Assembly (NCBI RefSeq): GCF_003265705.1 | Contig: NW_020312859.1 | Span: forward strand, 2,274,755-2,338,754 | Origin: Callorhinus ursinus | Taxonomy: Eukaryota; Chordata; Mammalia; Carnivora; Otariidae | Reading direction: 5' to 3' | Length of the DNA stretch: 64,000 nt | Part shown: piece after piece, positions 12,530 through 24,000 of the stretch | Layout of the letters: the number at the start of each line of letters is the position of its first letter | How positions within the stretch are numbered: position 1 is the stretch's first letter | The notes under the pieces: model-generated | Told to the model about the DNA's origin: nothing | What the model saw: only the letters and a program-made list of their open reading frames with translations | Databases searched by the model: none | Translations under genes and position numbers: made by a program

Positions 12530-13195
12530 CAGCTCTGAATGCACCTTCTCTATGATAAATGCTCTGAGGTGAACAATGGTACTTTAAGCACTTCTCCTTT
12601 GAAGTATGTGTGACATTAAGTTTTCTCAGCAGAGAGGCTGAAGGGACAGTGCAGGGAGGAAGAGGCTCTCCTGAGTCTCCGGCACAGGGGCTGGTAGTAT
12701 GGATGTGAGGACAGCTAGTGAAGTGTGGCCCAGTGACAGCCCAGAACCTGGTTTGCCTGAGACCTTGAAGCCTTGGCTTGGCCATAACCTTTTGGCAGCC
12801 GTGTTGACACGGACACCAGAATCCCAACTTGGCTCTGAAGGCCTCCTGCCCTCCACCAGCAGCCAGACCTCCTTTGCTCACCCGTGTTACTGGCTGCTGA
12901 TCAGCTCCTCCACACCTGTACCGCAGAGGGTAGTCTATGGCTGGCCCAGAACCCAGCTCTGGTCTAGCCAAACCAGCCAAACCCCTCTGCTATGCCATGG
13001 GCTAATCTCTACTTTCTCCCCTGAGGCTGGAATCTCTGGTAGTTTGTCCTCCCTTGGGCTGTGCTCCCTCAGCCCCAGGGAACCACACAGAGTTTCCCTA
13101 GATCTTACAGTTACTCTTTTATCGTAGGCAATAATTCCCTGTATTAAACTGCCCTTGTTTAACTTACTTTGTGGTTTCTGTCTCCCGACTGGGAG
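12530..13195. repeat. Possible old LTR-type interspersed repeat
   Basis: The stretch is more GC-rich than its flanks. It ends in 'ccctgtattaaactgccctt' and 'gtggtttctgtctcccgact', wording reminiscent of ends of old mammalian LTRs. I cannot place it in a named family. It contains overlapping open frames on both strands with no recognisable protein. Confidence 0.3.
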
Positions 13196-13384
13196 GAAGG
13201 GCAGAAGTGAGTACACATGAGCATATGCTTGCCCACTAATGGAAAAACCTCTAAATTGCCAAACCCCAGATAAAAATTTAAATGTAAAAAATGCCCAGAC
13301 AGCCTCAAATCCAGAATAGTCTAGTGTATTTACAGCCCAAGTGCAGAATTAAAATCCTCTGACTCGCTCCCACTGAAAACTATA

Positions 13385-13955
13385 CTGGTGAATAGACAGA
13401 CACATTGTGGTATCTCTACACAATGACAACTCCGCTGCAGTCAAAAGGAACCAGTCCATAGACAGCAGCAACATGAATGGACCTCACAACAGCATGCTAA
13501 ATGGAAGGGCCAAACACAGAAGGTGATATCCTGTATGACTCCGTTCACATGGCATCGTAGGAAAGGAGACTACTGGGACGAAAACTGGGGCATGAGGGAA
13601 CTTTTCAAGGTGATGGGAACATTCCAGATCTTCATTACAGTGGTGTTGACACAACTGCATTCATCTGTCAAAACTCATCAAACTGTACACTTAAAAAGGA
13701 GCAAATGTGGGCGCCTCGGTGGCTCAGTTGGTTAAGCGACTGCCTTCGGCTCAGGTCATGATCCTGGAGTCCCGGGATCAAGTCCCGCATCGGGCTCCCT
13801 GCTCAGCAGGGAGTCTGCTTCTCCCTCTGACCCTCTTCCCTCTCGTGCTCTCTCTCATTCTCTCTCTCTCAAATAAATAAATAAATAAATCTTTAAAAAA
13901 AAAAAAGGAGCAAATTTTATGGTATATAAATGAAACCTCAATAAACCTGAATTTA
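13385..13955 (+). mobile_element. L1M-type LINE 3' end, interrupted by a CAN-SINE
   Basis: Old L1 3' UTR text is readable: 'gcagcaacatgaatggacct', 'ggtgatgggaacattccaga', 'aaaactcatcaaactgtaca' and after the SINE 'aaacctcaataaacctga'. The CAN-SINE at 13707-13901 split it later. Confidence 0.85.
13707..13901 (+). mobile_element. CAN-SINE inserted in an L1
   Basis: A full-length copy with target-site duplication AAAAAGGAGCAAAT (13693-13706 and 13902-13915). The duplication is L1 sequence, so this insertion is younger than the L1. Confidence 0.97.
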
Positions 13956-13974
13956 CAAAACAGAAAAACTACAT

Positions 13975-14400
13975 ATCAAAAACTGTGGAAGGTATTTAGA
14001 GTAATACCTAAAGGGAATTTTATAGCCTTATATGCAGATATTAGAAGAGAGAGATGACTGACAATTGGCAAACTTAGTTGTTCAACTAAGAAGGAAAAAC
14101 ACCCAGAATAAACCCACAGAAAGCAGATAAAGGTAAGAACATAAATTCATGAATTCTAAAGCCAATGCCCAATGGCAAGAATCAATAAAACCAAAAGGTG
14201 GTTCTTTCAAATGACTTAAAAAAGAAAAGAAAAGAAAAGAAAAACTCTGATGAGTCTGCTTTTTAAAAAACAAGAAGAAACAAATATTGGGAATGGAAAG
14301 CAATTTGGAATTACAGATACTGCAAATTTTAACATCCAAAACTTTATGCCAAAGAACTTTAAAACTTAGATGAAATCAAGATTTCTAGGGGGAAAAATGA
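13975..14400 (+). mobile_element. L1 ORF2 fragment (degenerate)
   Basis: DNA resembling the middle of L1 ORF2 is visible: 'gggaattttatagccttata', 'caataaaaccaaaaggtggt' and a GAAAA-rich run. It carries stops in all frames and is not coding. Confidence 0.7.
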
Positions 14401-14429
14401 CCAGAGTTATCTGGAGTAAAACCATAAAG

Positions 14430-14800
14430 ACCACGGACTGAGGAAGGCGGACCACAGGGACAAAGGGGGAGGAGCAGAACTGCTCGCCGCGCGCACCGGA
14501 ACGTCAGGGCCGCAGAAGATGGAACAATCTTTGCGAACAGATGCAACGCTGCCATTACTACGCAAAGGTGCTTCCCTACGCGCGGGACAAACATGTCCAT
14601 TCCCAGAGCTTCTCCTAGGAAAGATGGGGAGCCCTCCAGGGGACAGAGATACTGTTTGGATGCCTACCTCCCTTCCTCAGAACGCTAACACTGCTCTTCC
14701 ATTGAGCCAAGCAAGCTGAAGGGAAGGTTGGACAGAGGGGCCGGCAGAGGCCCGCTGGCGCCGCCTGGCGGACAGTGCGGCACTTGGGACCTCACTGCGT
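14430..14800. promoter_or_regulatory. GC/CpG-rich intronic patch
   Basis: Unlike the AT-rich surroundings, this stretch has many CpG dinucleotides (near 14485-14515, 14575-14585 and 14750-14800) and a TGCGTAATGACG motif resembling a CRE/ATF site near 14796. No repeat family is recognised. A regulatory role is inference from composition alone. Confidence 0.3.
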
Positions 14801-14834
14801 AATGACGACAGCAACAATAACCGTGACAGTAATC

Positions 14835-15055
14835 TAAGCCAGTGTTTGAAAACATATTTACTAAACATCATTAGCTGGTCACTACATTAAGCACTCTTCC
14901 CATATGATAATCTCATTTGATCTTAATTAAATCTACGGCTCTAATTATTAATCCGTTCCAAAGACGGGAAATTTAAGGTTTGCAGAATTCCATAATCTTA
15001 AATTACATAGTCAGCAAAGGGCAGGGACCAAAACTGAATATGGTTCTGTTGGACA
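14835..15055 (-). mobile_element. MIR element
   Basis: Blocks 'atgataatctcatttgatct' and 'ttacatagtcagcaaagggc' fit a reverse MIR. A CAN-SINE inserted at its far end. Confidence 0.6.
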
Positions 15056-15067
15056 CTAGTCTGTACT

Positions 15068-15257
15068 TTTTTTTTTTTTTAAAGATTGTATTTATTTATC
15101 TGACAGAGAGAGAGGGAACACAAGCAGGGGGAGTGGGAGAGGGAGAAGCAGGCTTCCCTAGGAGCAGGGAGCCTGACGCGGGGCTTGATCCCAGGATCCA
15201 GAGATCATGACCTGAGCTGAAGGCAGACGCTTAACGACTGAGCCACCCAGGCGCCCC
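15068..15257 (-). mobile_element. CAN-SINE
   Basis: Reverse-oriented copy (starts with poly-T and ends GAGCCACCCAGGCGCCCC). Target-site duplication CTAGTCTGTACT at 15056-15067 and 15258-15269. It is in sense with STK4. Confidence 0.97.
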
Positions 15258-16778
15258 CTAGTCTGTACTCTTAATGGAGTATCACTCAATATCTACTACT
15301 GGTCAGGTGCTTTTCCCCTCATAGTCTGGATCAGAGCGAGAATAAAGCACGAAGCTACCATCAAAGCAACACTGAATACAGAGAACACCTAAGAGTTCCT
15401 TGCTTGCCTTGGTGACAATGAGTTAGCGTAAGACTGGCAAGGTTTACTCAAGTCACCATAATACTAAGTTAAAAGCAAGAGACTTTCTTGCTTTCTCTAC
15501 CTGTAAGATGGAATAGCCAGGTAATCCCAGCTAATTGCAAAAAAGTCTCTGTGAGAAACAATCTGAATAAACACATGGGTAGAAGTTCCCGGGGGACAAA
15601 TCTTGGGCAAAATAAAAAGACAGAGTATTTTCAGGCAGAGCTTTAGCGCAGTGGTCTGGACTACTTCCCGACTGTGGAGTCCCGCCTCCTCTCAAAATGA
15701 CCAGACCTGGTCAAGAAAATGCTGGATGGTGCCTCTTGCTGGAGAGACAGCAGGAGCTGACACACGTGCCCTGGCAGGACCCTCTGGCCTCAGACAGCCC
15801 ATCATTCTCGGACTGAGGCCGTGTTGGAATGGCTTACTGAGAGACGACAGCTCCGAGACGCAGACCACTCGTCACCTGTGCTTCGAGTGAAGCCACAGGG
15901 AAGCGAGTTCAGGGCTGAGGGCTGAGGGCGCCAAGAGACTATGTGCGAATCTTAGGATCTATTTCTGATCTTCGACCCTATGCCACCTCCATCTCAATTC
16001 CACTACCAAAACTCACAAAATCCGCGGTCTGCACTCTGGCTCACCATGTGGTTGAGATAATAACCATCCTATATTTTAACAGTAGAGAATAAATGGCCAG
16101 GAAGGACAAGCTTTAAAGAAGCAAGCTGTCAAGCGGCCACAGATCAAGCAGCCTCCGAGCCAAACAAAGGAAACGAAAAATAGTGTCAAGCTCACACCGG
16201 CTGATACCGTTGAAGCAGCCTCCTGGGGTCACAAAGCACCAGCATTTAGGTCTTGCGTTCAGTGCCATTTCAATAAAACTGAGTTTAAAACTAAGCTCAA
16301 ATCAGCTGGCGCGAGTCACCAGCAGAACCAAACTGCCGTGACGAGACAAAGACGACATTCATTGGCCATGTGCTTTCTCAAAAAGCATATCTAAACAGCA
16401 GGTTTCCCTGGCAATGCTGGATGCATACTTCTTTTTCAGACTGCTGTTCTTGGCTGGTTTTCTGAAAGTAAAAAGTACAAGATCTCATTATATTCCCAAG
16501 TACAAATGAATTCAGCCTTAAGAGACTTTAAACCCAGCTTTATGGGGAAAATGAGAAATTTGAAACAAAAATAGTATACCTTTGTCCAGAACGATTTAGG
16601 ATAGTCTTCTTACCAGAAACTGCTCAGTATGATTACCCAGTAAAGATCCATTAACATGCAACTAGTGTTTATCCTGGCTAGCTCCGGGACATCCACACGA
16701 TACTGGAGAGATGGAGGCCACAATACTAATCATAATCTCCATTCATCTTGCCTCCAGCACAGGATTATGAAAAGAAAT

Positions 16779-16804
16779 TCACCAAAAAAAAAAAAAAAAA
16801 AAAG
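16779..16804 (+). repeat. Poly-A run
   Basis: A run of about 21 A follows 'attcacc'. No LINE or SINE body is recognised in front of it. Confidence 0.8.
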
Positions 16805-17009
16805 ATTAAAAAGCAAACAAGTACAGAGATACTCCAGAACAGACAGGCAAGAGTCTGAGGGCACCAGGTCTCATGTTGCAAATGCTGCCTGAATTCACAC
16901 CCCCAACAGACAAAACAAAAGCAAACACGAAGCCTCAACTCCTAAACCTGTCACTGACAGCATGAAACCCAGCCTTCGTAAGGCAGAATGACCTAAAAGC
17001 AACCTAATT

Positions 17010-17600
17010 CCAACCAAAACAGTTCAAAGTTCCAAATACCAAATGCCAAATAAAAGGAGGACGATTAAGTCAACAAAATAATACAATGTGAGGGACTATT
17101 ATGTAATCATCAAAAGTGATAATTTTATAAAAGTTTTTTTTTAAGATTTTATTTATTTATTTATAAGGGAACACAAGCAGGGAGAGTGGGAGAGGGAGAA
17201 GCAGACTCCCCCGCGGAGCAGAGAGCCCGGTGCGGGGCTCGATCCCAGGACCCTGGGATCATGACCTGAGCCGAAGGCAGACGCTTAATGACTGAGCCAC
17301 CCAGGCGCCCCTTATAAAAGTTTTTAATGATAGGAGAAAAAGCTTAAGATATGTTAAGAGAAAAAAAAATCAAGATACCATATTACACATACAGTATGTG
17401 CTCAGCTATGAAAAACAATATACAAGTATAAAAACCCGGAAGCAGCGAGGTTAAAATGTAAACTGATTCTCGCTGGGGGCTGTGGAACCACAGGAGAAAT
17501 TTTCTTCCCTAAGCTTTTCTTCAATTTCTAAACTTTCTGTAATAGGCATGTATTCTTTTTACACTACGCCGGGGAAAAAAAGAGCAATGCAACATCTCAG
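17010..17600 (+). mobile_element. Old L1M-type LINE 3' end, interrupted by a CAN-SINE
   Basis: Degenerate L1 end: 'gactattatgtaatcatcaa' before the SINE and 'cagtatgtgctcagctatga' plus 'aactttctgtaataggcatg' after it. Confidence 0.6.
17139..17311 (-). mobile_element. CAN-SINE
   Basis: Reverse copy with a shortened CT region. Target-site duplication TTATAAAAGTTTTT at 17125-17138 and 17312-17325. Confidence 0.96.
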
Positions 17601-17624
17601 GAGGGCAAAGCAACACTAAAACAG

Positions 17625-17875
17625 ATGATGAAAAATAAATTTATTAAGTGCTTCCTATGGGCCTGGTACTGTCCTAAGTGCTTTGTACACATTATCTCAC
17701 ATGAGATTCACAACAGTCCCACAACAGAGAGAGGTGTGATTTTGTCCACTTTTGCCAGTTACAGAAATTGAGTTAGCCGGGTCACATAACAGGTGCAAAG
17801 ATGGGTTATGAAGCCTGAATGATGACTCTGGTGGTTTCAACCACTATGTATACTGCCTGTCAACCACAATTGCAG
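17625..17875 (-). mobile_element. MIR element
   Basis: Blocks 'gcctggtactgtcctaagtg', 'cacattatctcacatgagat' and 'tagccgggtcacataacagg' match a reverse MIR. Confidence 0.75.
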
Positions 17876-17952
17876 AATCTGCCTCCCTGCCTGCAATCTG
17901 AACCTAAAAACAAGCATTGATGATAAAACCTTCTTTAAAAGAAATTATAATA

Positions 17953-18124
17953 GGGCGCCTGGGTGGCTCAGATGGTTAAGCATCTGCCTTTGGCTCAGGT
18001 CATGATCCCAGGGTCCTGGGATCGAGTCCCGCATCGGGCTCCCTGCTCAACGGGGAGCCTGCTTCTCCCTCTGCTTCTCTCTCTCTCTGTCTCTCATGAA
18101 TAAATAGATGAAATCTTAAAAAAA
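17953..18124 (+). mobile_element. CAN-SINE
   Basis: Forward copy with target-site duplication AAAAGAAATTATAATA at 17937-17952 and one mismatch in the copy at 18125-18140. Confidence 0.96.
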
Positions 18125-18903
18125 AAAAGAAATTGTAATAATTTAGGAGAATATGACTACAAAAGAGGAATCTGCCCAGCTACTAAGATACTCAAGTAAA
18201 TTTCTAAACTACTGAAAGCACCTCTAATGAAAGCTATAAAGAAAATCTATGTGATAGAGTGATCCATCACTGTAGGGGAAAATATACCAGCACAACAAAT
18301 CTAACCCACAGCTAAACTCCACAGTACAAGAGAAAGCTAGGACTATCTGTCAAAGACTTCTGATACCTAGTCATCAAACTGCCAAGGAAAAAAAAGCATT
18401 TAAAAGATACAATTAGTAGGACTTGAACAAACAGGATCTGAATTTGCCCTTCCCTCCAAAAAACTCCTCAGCAACGAGGGGCATTGACCATTGGGAGGCT
18501 AGAGAATAGAAAGAAACTTATGAGAAAAATAAGCATTGTACTTGATGCCAAATGAAATAAGCTGCAATCAGCTCAGGAGGACCCCTGACTCTTTTCTCAG
18601 TCCAACACCGAAGGCCTTGTGGTTAGAAATAATCAATTTTGCTTGGCAAAAAAGCATCAAGACATAGAAGTACTCTGGATCAAATTCTGTAGATTCAGCC
18701 TATTTCAGATGCATTAAAGTGAATGCCAAAACCAATATGGTGTTCTGTTCACAGCTCCTTTCTAGAGGTTTTAACAGCAGAAAAATACTGAAACTGAGTT
18801 TTAAATGGAAAATTCCTATCTATAAAAACAGACACTTTTAGATAGAAGCCATTAAGATTTGGTAATTCCAAATTCACCATGTATATTAAAAATTGCTGGT
18901 TGT

Positions 18904-19344
18904 CACTGATATGAGGAATTCTTAATCTCAGGAACAAACTGAGGGTTGCTGGAGTGGTCGGGGGTGGGAGGGATGGGATGGCTGGGTGATAGACATTGGG
19001 GAGGGTATGTGCAACGGTGAGCGCTGTGAATTGTGTAAGTCTGTTGAATCACAGATCTGTACTTCTGAAACACATAACGCAACATATGTTAAGAAAAAAG
19101 AAAAAGAAGAAGATAGCAGGAGAGGAAGAATGAAGGGGAGTAAGTCAGAGGGGGAGACGAACCAGGAGACATGATGGACTCTGAAAAACAAACTGAGGTT
19201 TCTGGAGGGGAGGAGGGTGGGGGATGGGTTAGCCTGGTGATGGGTATTGAGGAGGGCACGTTCTGCGTGGAGCACTGGGTGTTATGAACAAACAATGAAT
19301 CATGGAACAGTACACCAGAACAAAAACAACAACAACAACAACAA
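18904..19344 (+). mobile_element. Carnivore L1 3' UTR insertion with two 3' UTR modules
   Basis: A 5'-truncated young L1. It holds two successive versions of the carnivore L1 3' UTR, each starting near 'aaacaaactgaggg/tt', with a G-rich tract and a 'gagggcac/gggtatgt' block. It ends in a CAACAA and A-rich tail. Target-site duplication AAAAATTGCTGGTTGT at 18888-18903 and 19345-19360. Confidence 0.9.
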
Positions 19345-19681
19345 AAAAATTGCTGGTTGTTTGGAAAACTGGCTACCTGACTAGAAAAATATGAAGGTGG
19401 ATTGCTACCTTACCCTTTATATCAACACAGACTGCAAACAATAAATAGGGAAAAAGAAAAAAAGTATATATTCTAAAACAAAGTAAGGGTTACCATTTTT
19501 ATAATCTCGGGATGTGAGAAACTTCTAAACATGGCATTAAATTCCAGAAGCCACAAAGGAAAACCTGCTAAATCAAAATATTTTGATTAACATATATGGT
19601 ATATTAACATATTTGGTATTTAAACAAATTTTAAGTATCTGAACACTTTGATACCATAAAGTTTTTAAAAACTCGGAAAAT

Positions 19682-20249
19682 CCAGATATTTTACACGCAC
19701 CGTAATGTTTATAGCCGCATTGTCAACAAGAGCCAAGTTATAGAAAGAGGCCAAGTGTCCACTGACTGATGAATGAAGAGGTGGTATGTGTATGTGTATC
19801 ACACACACACACGCACGTACATGTATATACACACACATACACAATGGACTATTACTCAGCCATCAAAAACCTGAAATGTTGCCATTTGCAGCCACGTGGA
19901 TGGAGCTAGACTGTACTGTGCTAAGCAAAATAAGTCAGTCAGAGAAAGACAAATACCGTATGTTTCACTCCTATGTGGGATTTAAGAAACAAAACAAATG
20001 AACATGGGGGGAGGGCAAGAGAGGCAAACCAAGAAACAGATTCTTAACTACAGAGAACAAACCGAGGGTAACTGGAGGGGAGGTGGGGGTGGGGGATGGG
20101 GGAAATAGGTGACCGGGGTTAAGGAGTGCACTTGTGATGAGCACCAGATAATGTACGGAAGTGATGAATCCCTAAATTCTAGACCTGAAACTAATATTTC
20201 ACTGTATGTTAACTAACTGGAATTTAAATAAAAATTTGGAGGAAGGAAA
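19682..20249 (+). mobile_element. Carnivore L1 3' end (5'-truncated)
   Basis: It begins in the ORF2 C-terminal region ('atgtttatagccgcattgtc') and runs through 'caatggactattactcagcc' and a G-rich 3' UTR tract to 'taactggaatttaaataaaa'. Near-matching target-site duplication AAAAACTCGGAAAAT at 19667-19681 and AAAAACTGGGAAAGT at 20250-20264. A CA-rich stretch lies at 19799-19842. It encodes no intact protein. Confidence 0.9.
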
Positions 20250-20639
20250 AAAAACTGGGAAAGTATCTTTACATGTTAAAAGGCCTGTAACCTTACTTTG
20301 AAACTAATATGGAAAACAGGAATTCCATTAATAATTACATAAATAACACAAACTGGCACTTCAGACACCAAACACAACAGGGAAATCTGACAATATGTAT
20401 CATAATTTCAAATTTATAAACGGTTTGGCCCAAGTATTCTGCTTGCAGGAATTAATTCTAAGGCCATGCATATCATGCAAAGGTGTTTATTAAAGCAATG
20501 TTTAATATTAAAAAGCTGGAGGCCACCTAAATGATTTGGGGATTAGTTAAATCAGAGGTCACAAAAGCAAATGTTTTCAGGGGATGGCACAGGAAATAAA
20601 AATAAGCTCAACAGGCCAGTTATGAAACAGCAAACAGGA

Positions 20640-21080
20640 AGTGGTATGCTCTGTGGTGAACTGGAGTGCTCCCGCCCGGCCAAACTGGCTCTCCCTTGCC
20701 CAGGCCCCCCAGCCGGCCAGGGCTAAGTGCTGCTGCCTGCGACGACTCTGAGAGCAGCCGGGGAGGCTCCCCTTCCTGGGAAGGAGGCCTGTGGCATGGG
20801 AGCAGCTCCGAGAGGTCACTGGGACACATCACTGCCCGACAGAAACCTGAGAAGGCATCTGCTCGCACACCGAGCTTTCCTCGGGGCTATGAGGCATCCA
20901 GCCTTGTCCAACAGGCCTGGGCCCAGAGTGCAGAGAAGGGAAGGGGAAGGACGGGGAAGAAAGGGGAGGGCGGGAGGGGGGGGCAGCAGTCAGGGAGGAA
21001 AGACTAGGCCTTCTGTGAGGTCTTCATTTTCTACAGGAACAAAAGTGAGAGGGGGGGAGAGGGGGCGAGCGAACACGCAT
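20640..21080. promoter_or_regulatory. GC-rich intronic patch with G-quadruplex-like tract
   Basis: The stretch is strikingly GC-rich against an AT-rich intron. Open frames of 113 and 124 codons (+) and 82 codons (-) overlap it, which is expected of GC-rich sequence. G-runs of three or more at 20943-20983 fit the canonical four-run G-quadruplex pattern on the plus strand, and another G-rich run lies at 21049-21068. No repeat family or protein is recognised. Regulatory function is a guess from composition. Confidence 0.3.
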
Positions 21081-21599
21081 AGCACGTTCCTTCTTATATA
21101 AGGTACATAAATCCCCACCTAGGGACCTCTCACCAGGAACTCAAGCACTGTTTCTGAAAACGCTCCCACAGAGTGCTGAGTTCAGAGGACCACTGTCAAA
21201 CGTTCCTTCGGCAGTAAACCTCTGGGCAGCGGCTGCCTTCGTCAGCCAAGCTGGCACAGAGAAGAACCGCCACGGATCAGGTGACGGATGGCATATGGTA
21301 TTTTATCACAAGATCTGGACTCAGGCCAGGAACCGGTTTAAATGAATCCTAGAACGGTTGGAGTTTATCATGACAGCCGCACTTCACAAGTGGAAAACAT
21401 CCACGAGGATCTGGAATGGCACATCTCTTCAGTGTGTGAGGTGTGTGAGGTCCTTCACTTTGAGCTTGGTCCTGCCATGTCTGGGGACAAGAGCCCCGTG
21501 CGGGGTGGGTGGGGGGAAGACAGCAGATTCCTGACTTCATTTGAAACATCACTCCCTGAATATTCTTTAAACTCCAAAAGAGATATCAAATGGAGAAGA

Positions 21600-21860
21600 G
21601 ATTAGCAGTTGCCAAGAGTTAGGAAATGTAGTGTGGACGGTGTGCATATCAAAGCCAACGGGAGTGCTCCTTGTGGTGATGGAAGGGTTCTTTATCTTGA
21701 TATATTAATGTCAACATCCTGGCTGTGGTAGTGCACTATAATTTTGTAAGACTTACCAGTGCGGAAACTGGGTGAAGAGTACAAAGGACCTGTACATATT
21801 ATTTCTTATAACTGTATGTGAACCTACAATTATCTCAAAATTTAAAAAGTTTAGTTTAAA
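21600..21860 (+). mobile_element. L1M-type LINE 3' end
   Basis: Old L1 3' UTR text: 'ggagaagagattagcagttg', 'tgtggtgatggaagggttct', 'gaacctacaattatctcaaa'. Confidence 0.65.
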
Positions 21861-22089
21861 AAAGGAATATAAATAAGATTTTTAAAAAGATTCATCCATG
21901 CCTGAAGGCTACAAAATCCTAGAATAGTATTTCATATTTAATAGGATTTTCCTAAATAAAGAGCAAATGGAAGGGACTGGTGGATCTGTAAAGGGGATCT
22001 GAGTTTGCCCCTCCTCCAGCAGCTGGCCACCTTCTGCTGCTTATCACGGGCAATGCAAACCAGCATTCAAACAGGAGCACCTGCTGGTG

Positions 22090-22190
22090 TGAGTGCCCAG
22101 GTTCGGCTCTCTGTGTCTCTCTGCCGGTCTGTCTCTCTTTTTCTCTGAGCCTCTCACTTTCTCTCTCAGACACACACACACACACTCTCG
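22090..22190. repeat. CT-rich and CA simple repeat
   Basis: A polypyrimidine tract followed by (CA)8 near 22168-22185. Confidence 0.75.
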
Positions 22191-22589
22191 AGCTATTTTA
22201 TGTTTACAGTGGCACCAACAGGATTAAAACTATTTTAAAAAAGAACATCAATGTGGGAACTTTCCAGGTCTTACAGCTTCCAGCCAGGCACAGAAGGGAA
22301 GCAATCTGATCAGAGAATACACAAAAGGTCTGTTTGAACCAGTGCGTTTGATATTTAAATCCTGCGACTAGGAAAGTCACAACAGAATTAGGCTCATCTT
22401 AGGTATGAAATAAACACTTCAAAGCAGACAACATTTAACCAGGAAGTGGGAGCCACTGCAGCGGGGCCCTCAACAAAACCATGAAGTAGGTTGGAGGCCT
22501 GGCCCCCAGCTCTCTGCTTTGGGCAGCCCACATCATTACCTTTAACTCTTCCCCTGGTGGTTCATCTCTCCCACCTAAATATTACACGT

Positions 22590-22800
22590 GTAAGTAAGAT
22601 TTACTGAATGCCTGCTATGTGTCAGGTACTCCGCTAAGCACTTAAAAAGCATTTTCTAATTTAATCTTCTCAATAACCCTGACATAAATATGATTAGTAT
22701 CTTCCTTCTAGGTTAAGAGACTTGCCTAGGGTTACATATCTCATGAACAGTGAAACCAGCACTGAATCCAGGGCTACTTGGCTCTTGGTCAGTATGTTAT
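22590..22800 (-). mobile_element. MIR element
   Basis: Blocks 'gaatgcctgctatgtgtcag', 'ctaatttaatcttctcaata' and 'agagacttgcctagggttac'. Confidence 0.75.
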
Positions 22801-22864
22801 ACTGCCTCCCATGCTCATTTTGGTCTCCATGGCATCCGAAGCACCACCCCGCATTTCAAAAGGA

Positions 22865-23140
22865 AAACCCCCTGCGTATGCTGAGCATCTTCTATATGCT
22901 TTACATAGGCTTTCTCTTTCAGGCTCAAATAACCCCCATGACAGGTATGCACTATCTCCATTTTAAAGATTAACACACAAAGACAGAGAGTTTGAGGGCC
23001 CTTGAAGACTTTTAATCTCACCTTTATTTAGCAGATGAAGAAACAAGAGCCCCAGAAAGATCAGGTGGCTCACTTAAGGACACAAAGCTATTTACCGTCT
23101 GACATCTGATTCCCAATGCATGGCTCCCTTTAACGACATC
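22865..23140 (-). mobile_element. MIR element(s), divergent
   Basis: Two MIR-like cores: 'gctgagcatcttctatatgc' to 'ctatctccattttaaagatt', then 'tttagcagatgaagaaacaa' to 'ggtggctcacttaaggacac'. Confidence 0.55.
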
Positions 23141-23599
23141 TAAGTTGTTGCTCTGAAAGGAACCACCATATAAATAATAAGAGTAGGACCGCCGGGCACT
23201 TTGCTAAAAGCCTTTCATGCTTTACCCAACTCTGATCTAGGGGGTTCCCAGCACTGCAGCTCCTATCGATGTTTTCTACCAACACCTTACCGAAGAAACG
23301 GCAAAACATTTAAATTGCACATCAATCTAATTTATAAGCTAATTAACAGGCTCCTATACACACAGATGAATGGCTATTGAAAAAAATATGAAAAGATTTG
23401 GAAAGCTCTTCAAATAACCCGCCATGGTTTCAAACAACGTAATCAAAGAACACACTGAGAGCACCTGCGGGCCCCGGCTAGTGCTGGGCACATCAGAGAA
23501 AGAAAATATGGAGCCTCTGAATTAGACAAACGCTCGCCACCAGTGCATATACATCACTTCTCACGTAAGCTGTGTCATGCTGAGAAAAACAACGGTCTT

Positions 23600-23775
23600 G
23601 TCATCAGAAAATCTGGATTTAAAAAACCTAACACCATCACTTATTGACCTAGAGTCTCTGAGCCTCACTGTCAAGTGCACGGGAATAAAATCAACTGCGT
23701 GAGGATTCTGTAAGATGCAAAGGGGGAAAATATTTACAGGGACTGACCACACCATACGCCGTGAATAACTGCTAC
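23600..23775 (+). mobile_element. MIR element, divergent
   Basis: Blocks 'tatt/gacctagagtctctgagcctc' and a 'gtgaggattctgtaagatgc' tail fit a forward MIR. Confidence 0.5.
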
Positions 23776-23849
23776 TTCCATCATTTTCTCCTCAAGTTCT
23801 ACAACCTTAAGAGAAAAAGTGTCCCTGCCAATAAAATTTGAAGTATGAC

Positions 23850-24000
23850 AAGACAAAAGAGAAGGTATTAGTCAAAGGGCACAAAGCTTCAGGTAGGGAA
23901 GACGACTATCCTAGAGATCTGCTCACTGCGTCGTGCCTGTAGTTAACAACTCTGAACAGTACACCTAAACATTTGCCAAGAAGGTAGATCTTGTGTTTAC
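23850..24000 (+). mobile_element. L1M-type LINE 3' fragment
   Basis: L1 3' UTR wording: 'agtcaaagggcacaaagctt', 'tgtagttaacaactctgaac'. Confidence 0.5.

Larger units (their letters stand above)
18700..20560 (+). mobile_element. Old L1M-type LINE ORF2/3' region, host of two younger L1 insertions
   Basis: Degenerate L1 text flanks the two insertions: 'ttataatctcgggatgtgag' and 'agccacaaaggaaaacctgc' between them, and 'aattaattctaaggccatgc' beyond the second. It is non-coding. Confidence 0.6.

Noticed and set aside
12522..12980. 152-codon minus-strand and 142-codon plus-strand open frames
   Set aside because: They overlap on opposite strands in a possible old repeat and show no protein resemblance.
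16779..16804. Poly-A runs (16779, 37203) as processed pseudogene ends
   Set aside because: No upstream coding-like body or target-site duplication was recognised at either place.
20666..21101. Overlapping 113- and 124-codon frames as a novel gene
   Set aside because: The frames are a by-product of GC-rich sequence. The residues are Gly/Arg/Ser-rich low complexity and no splice or start context supports coding.
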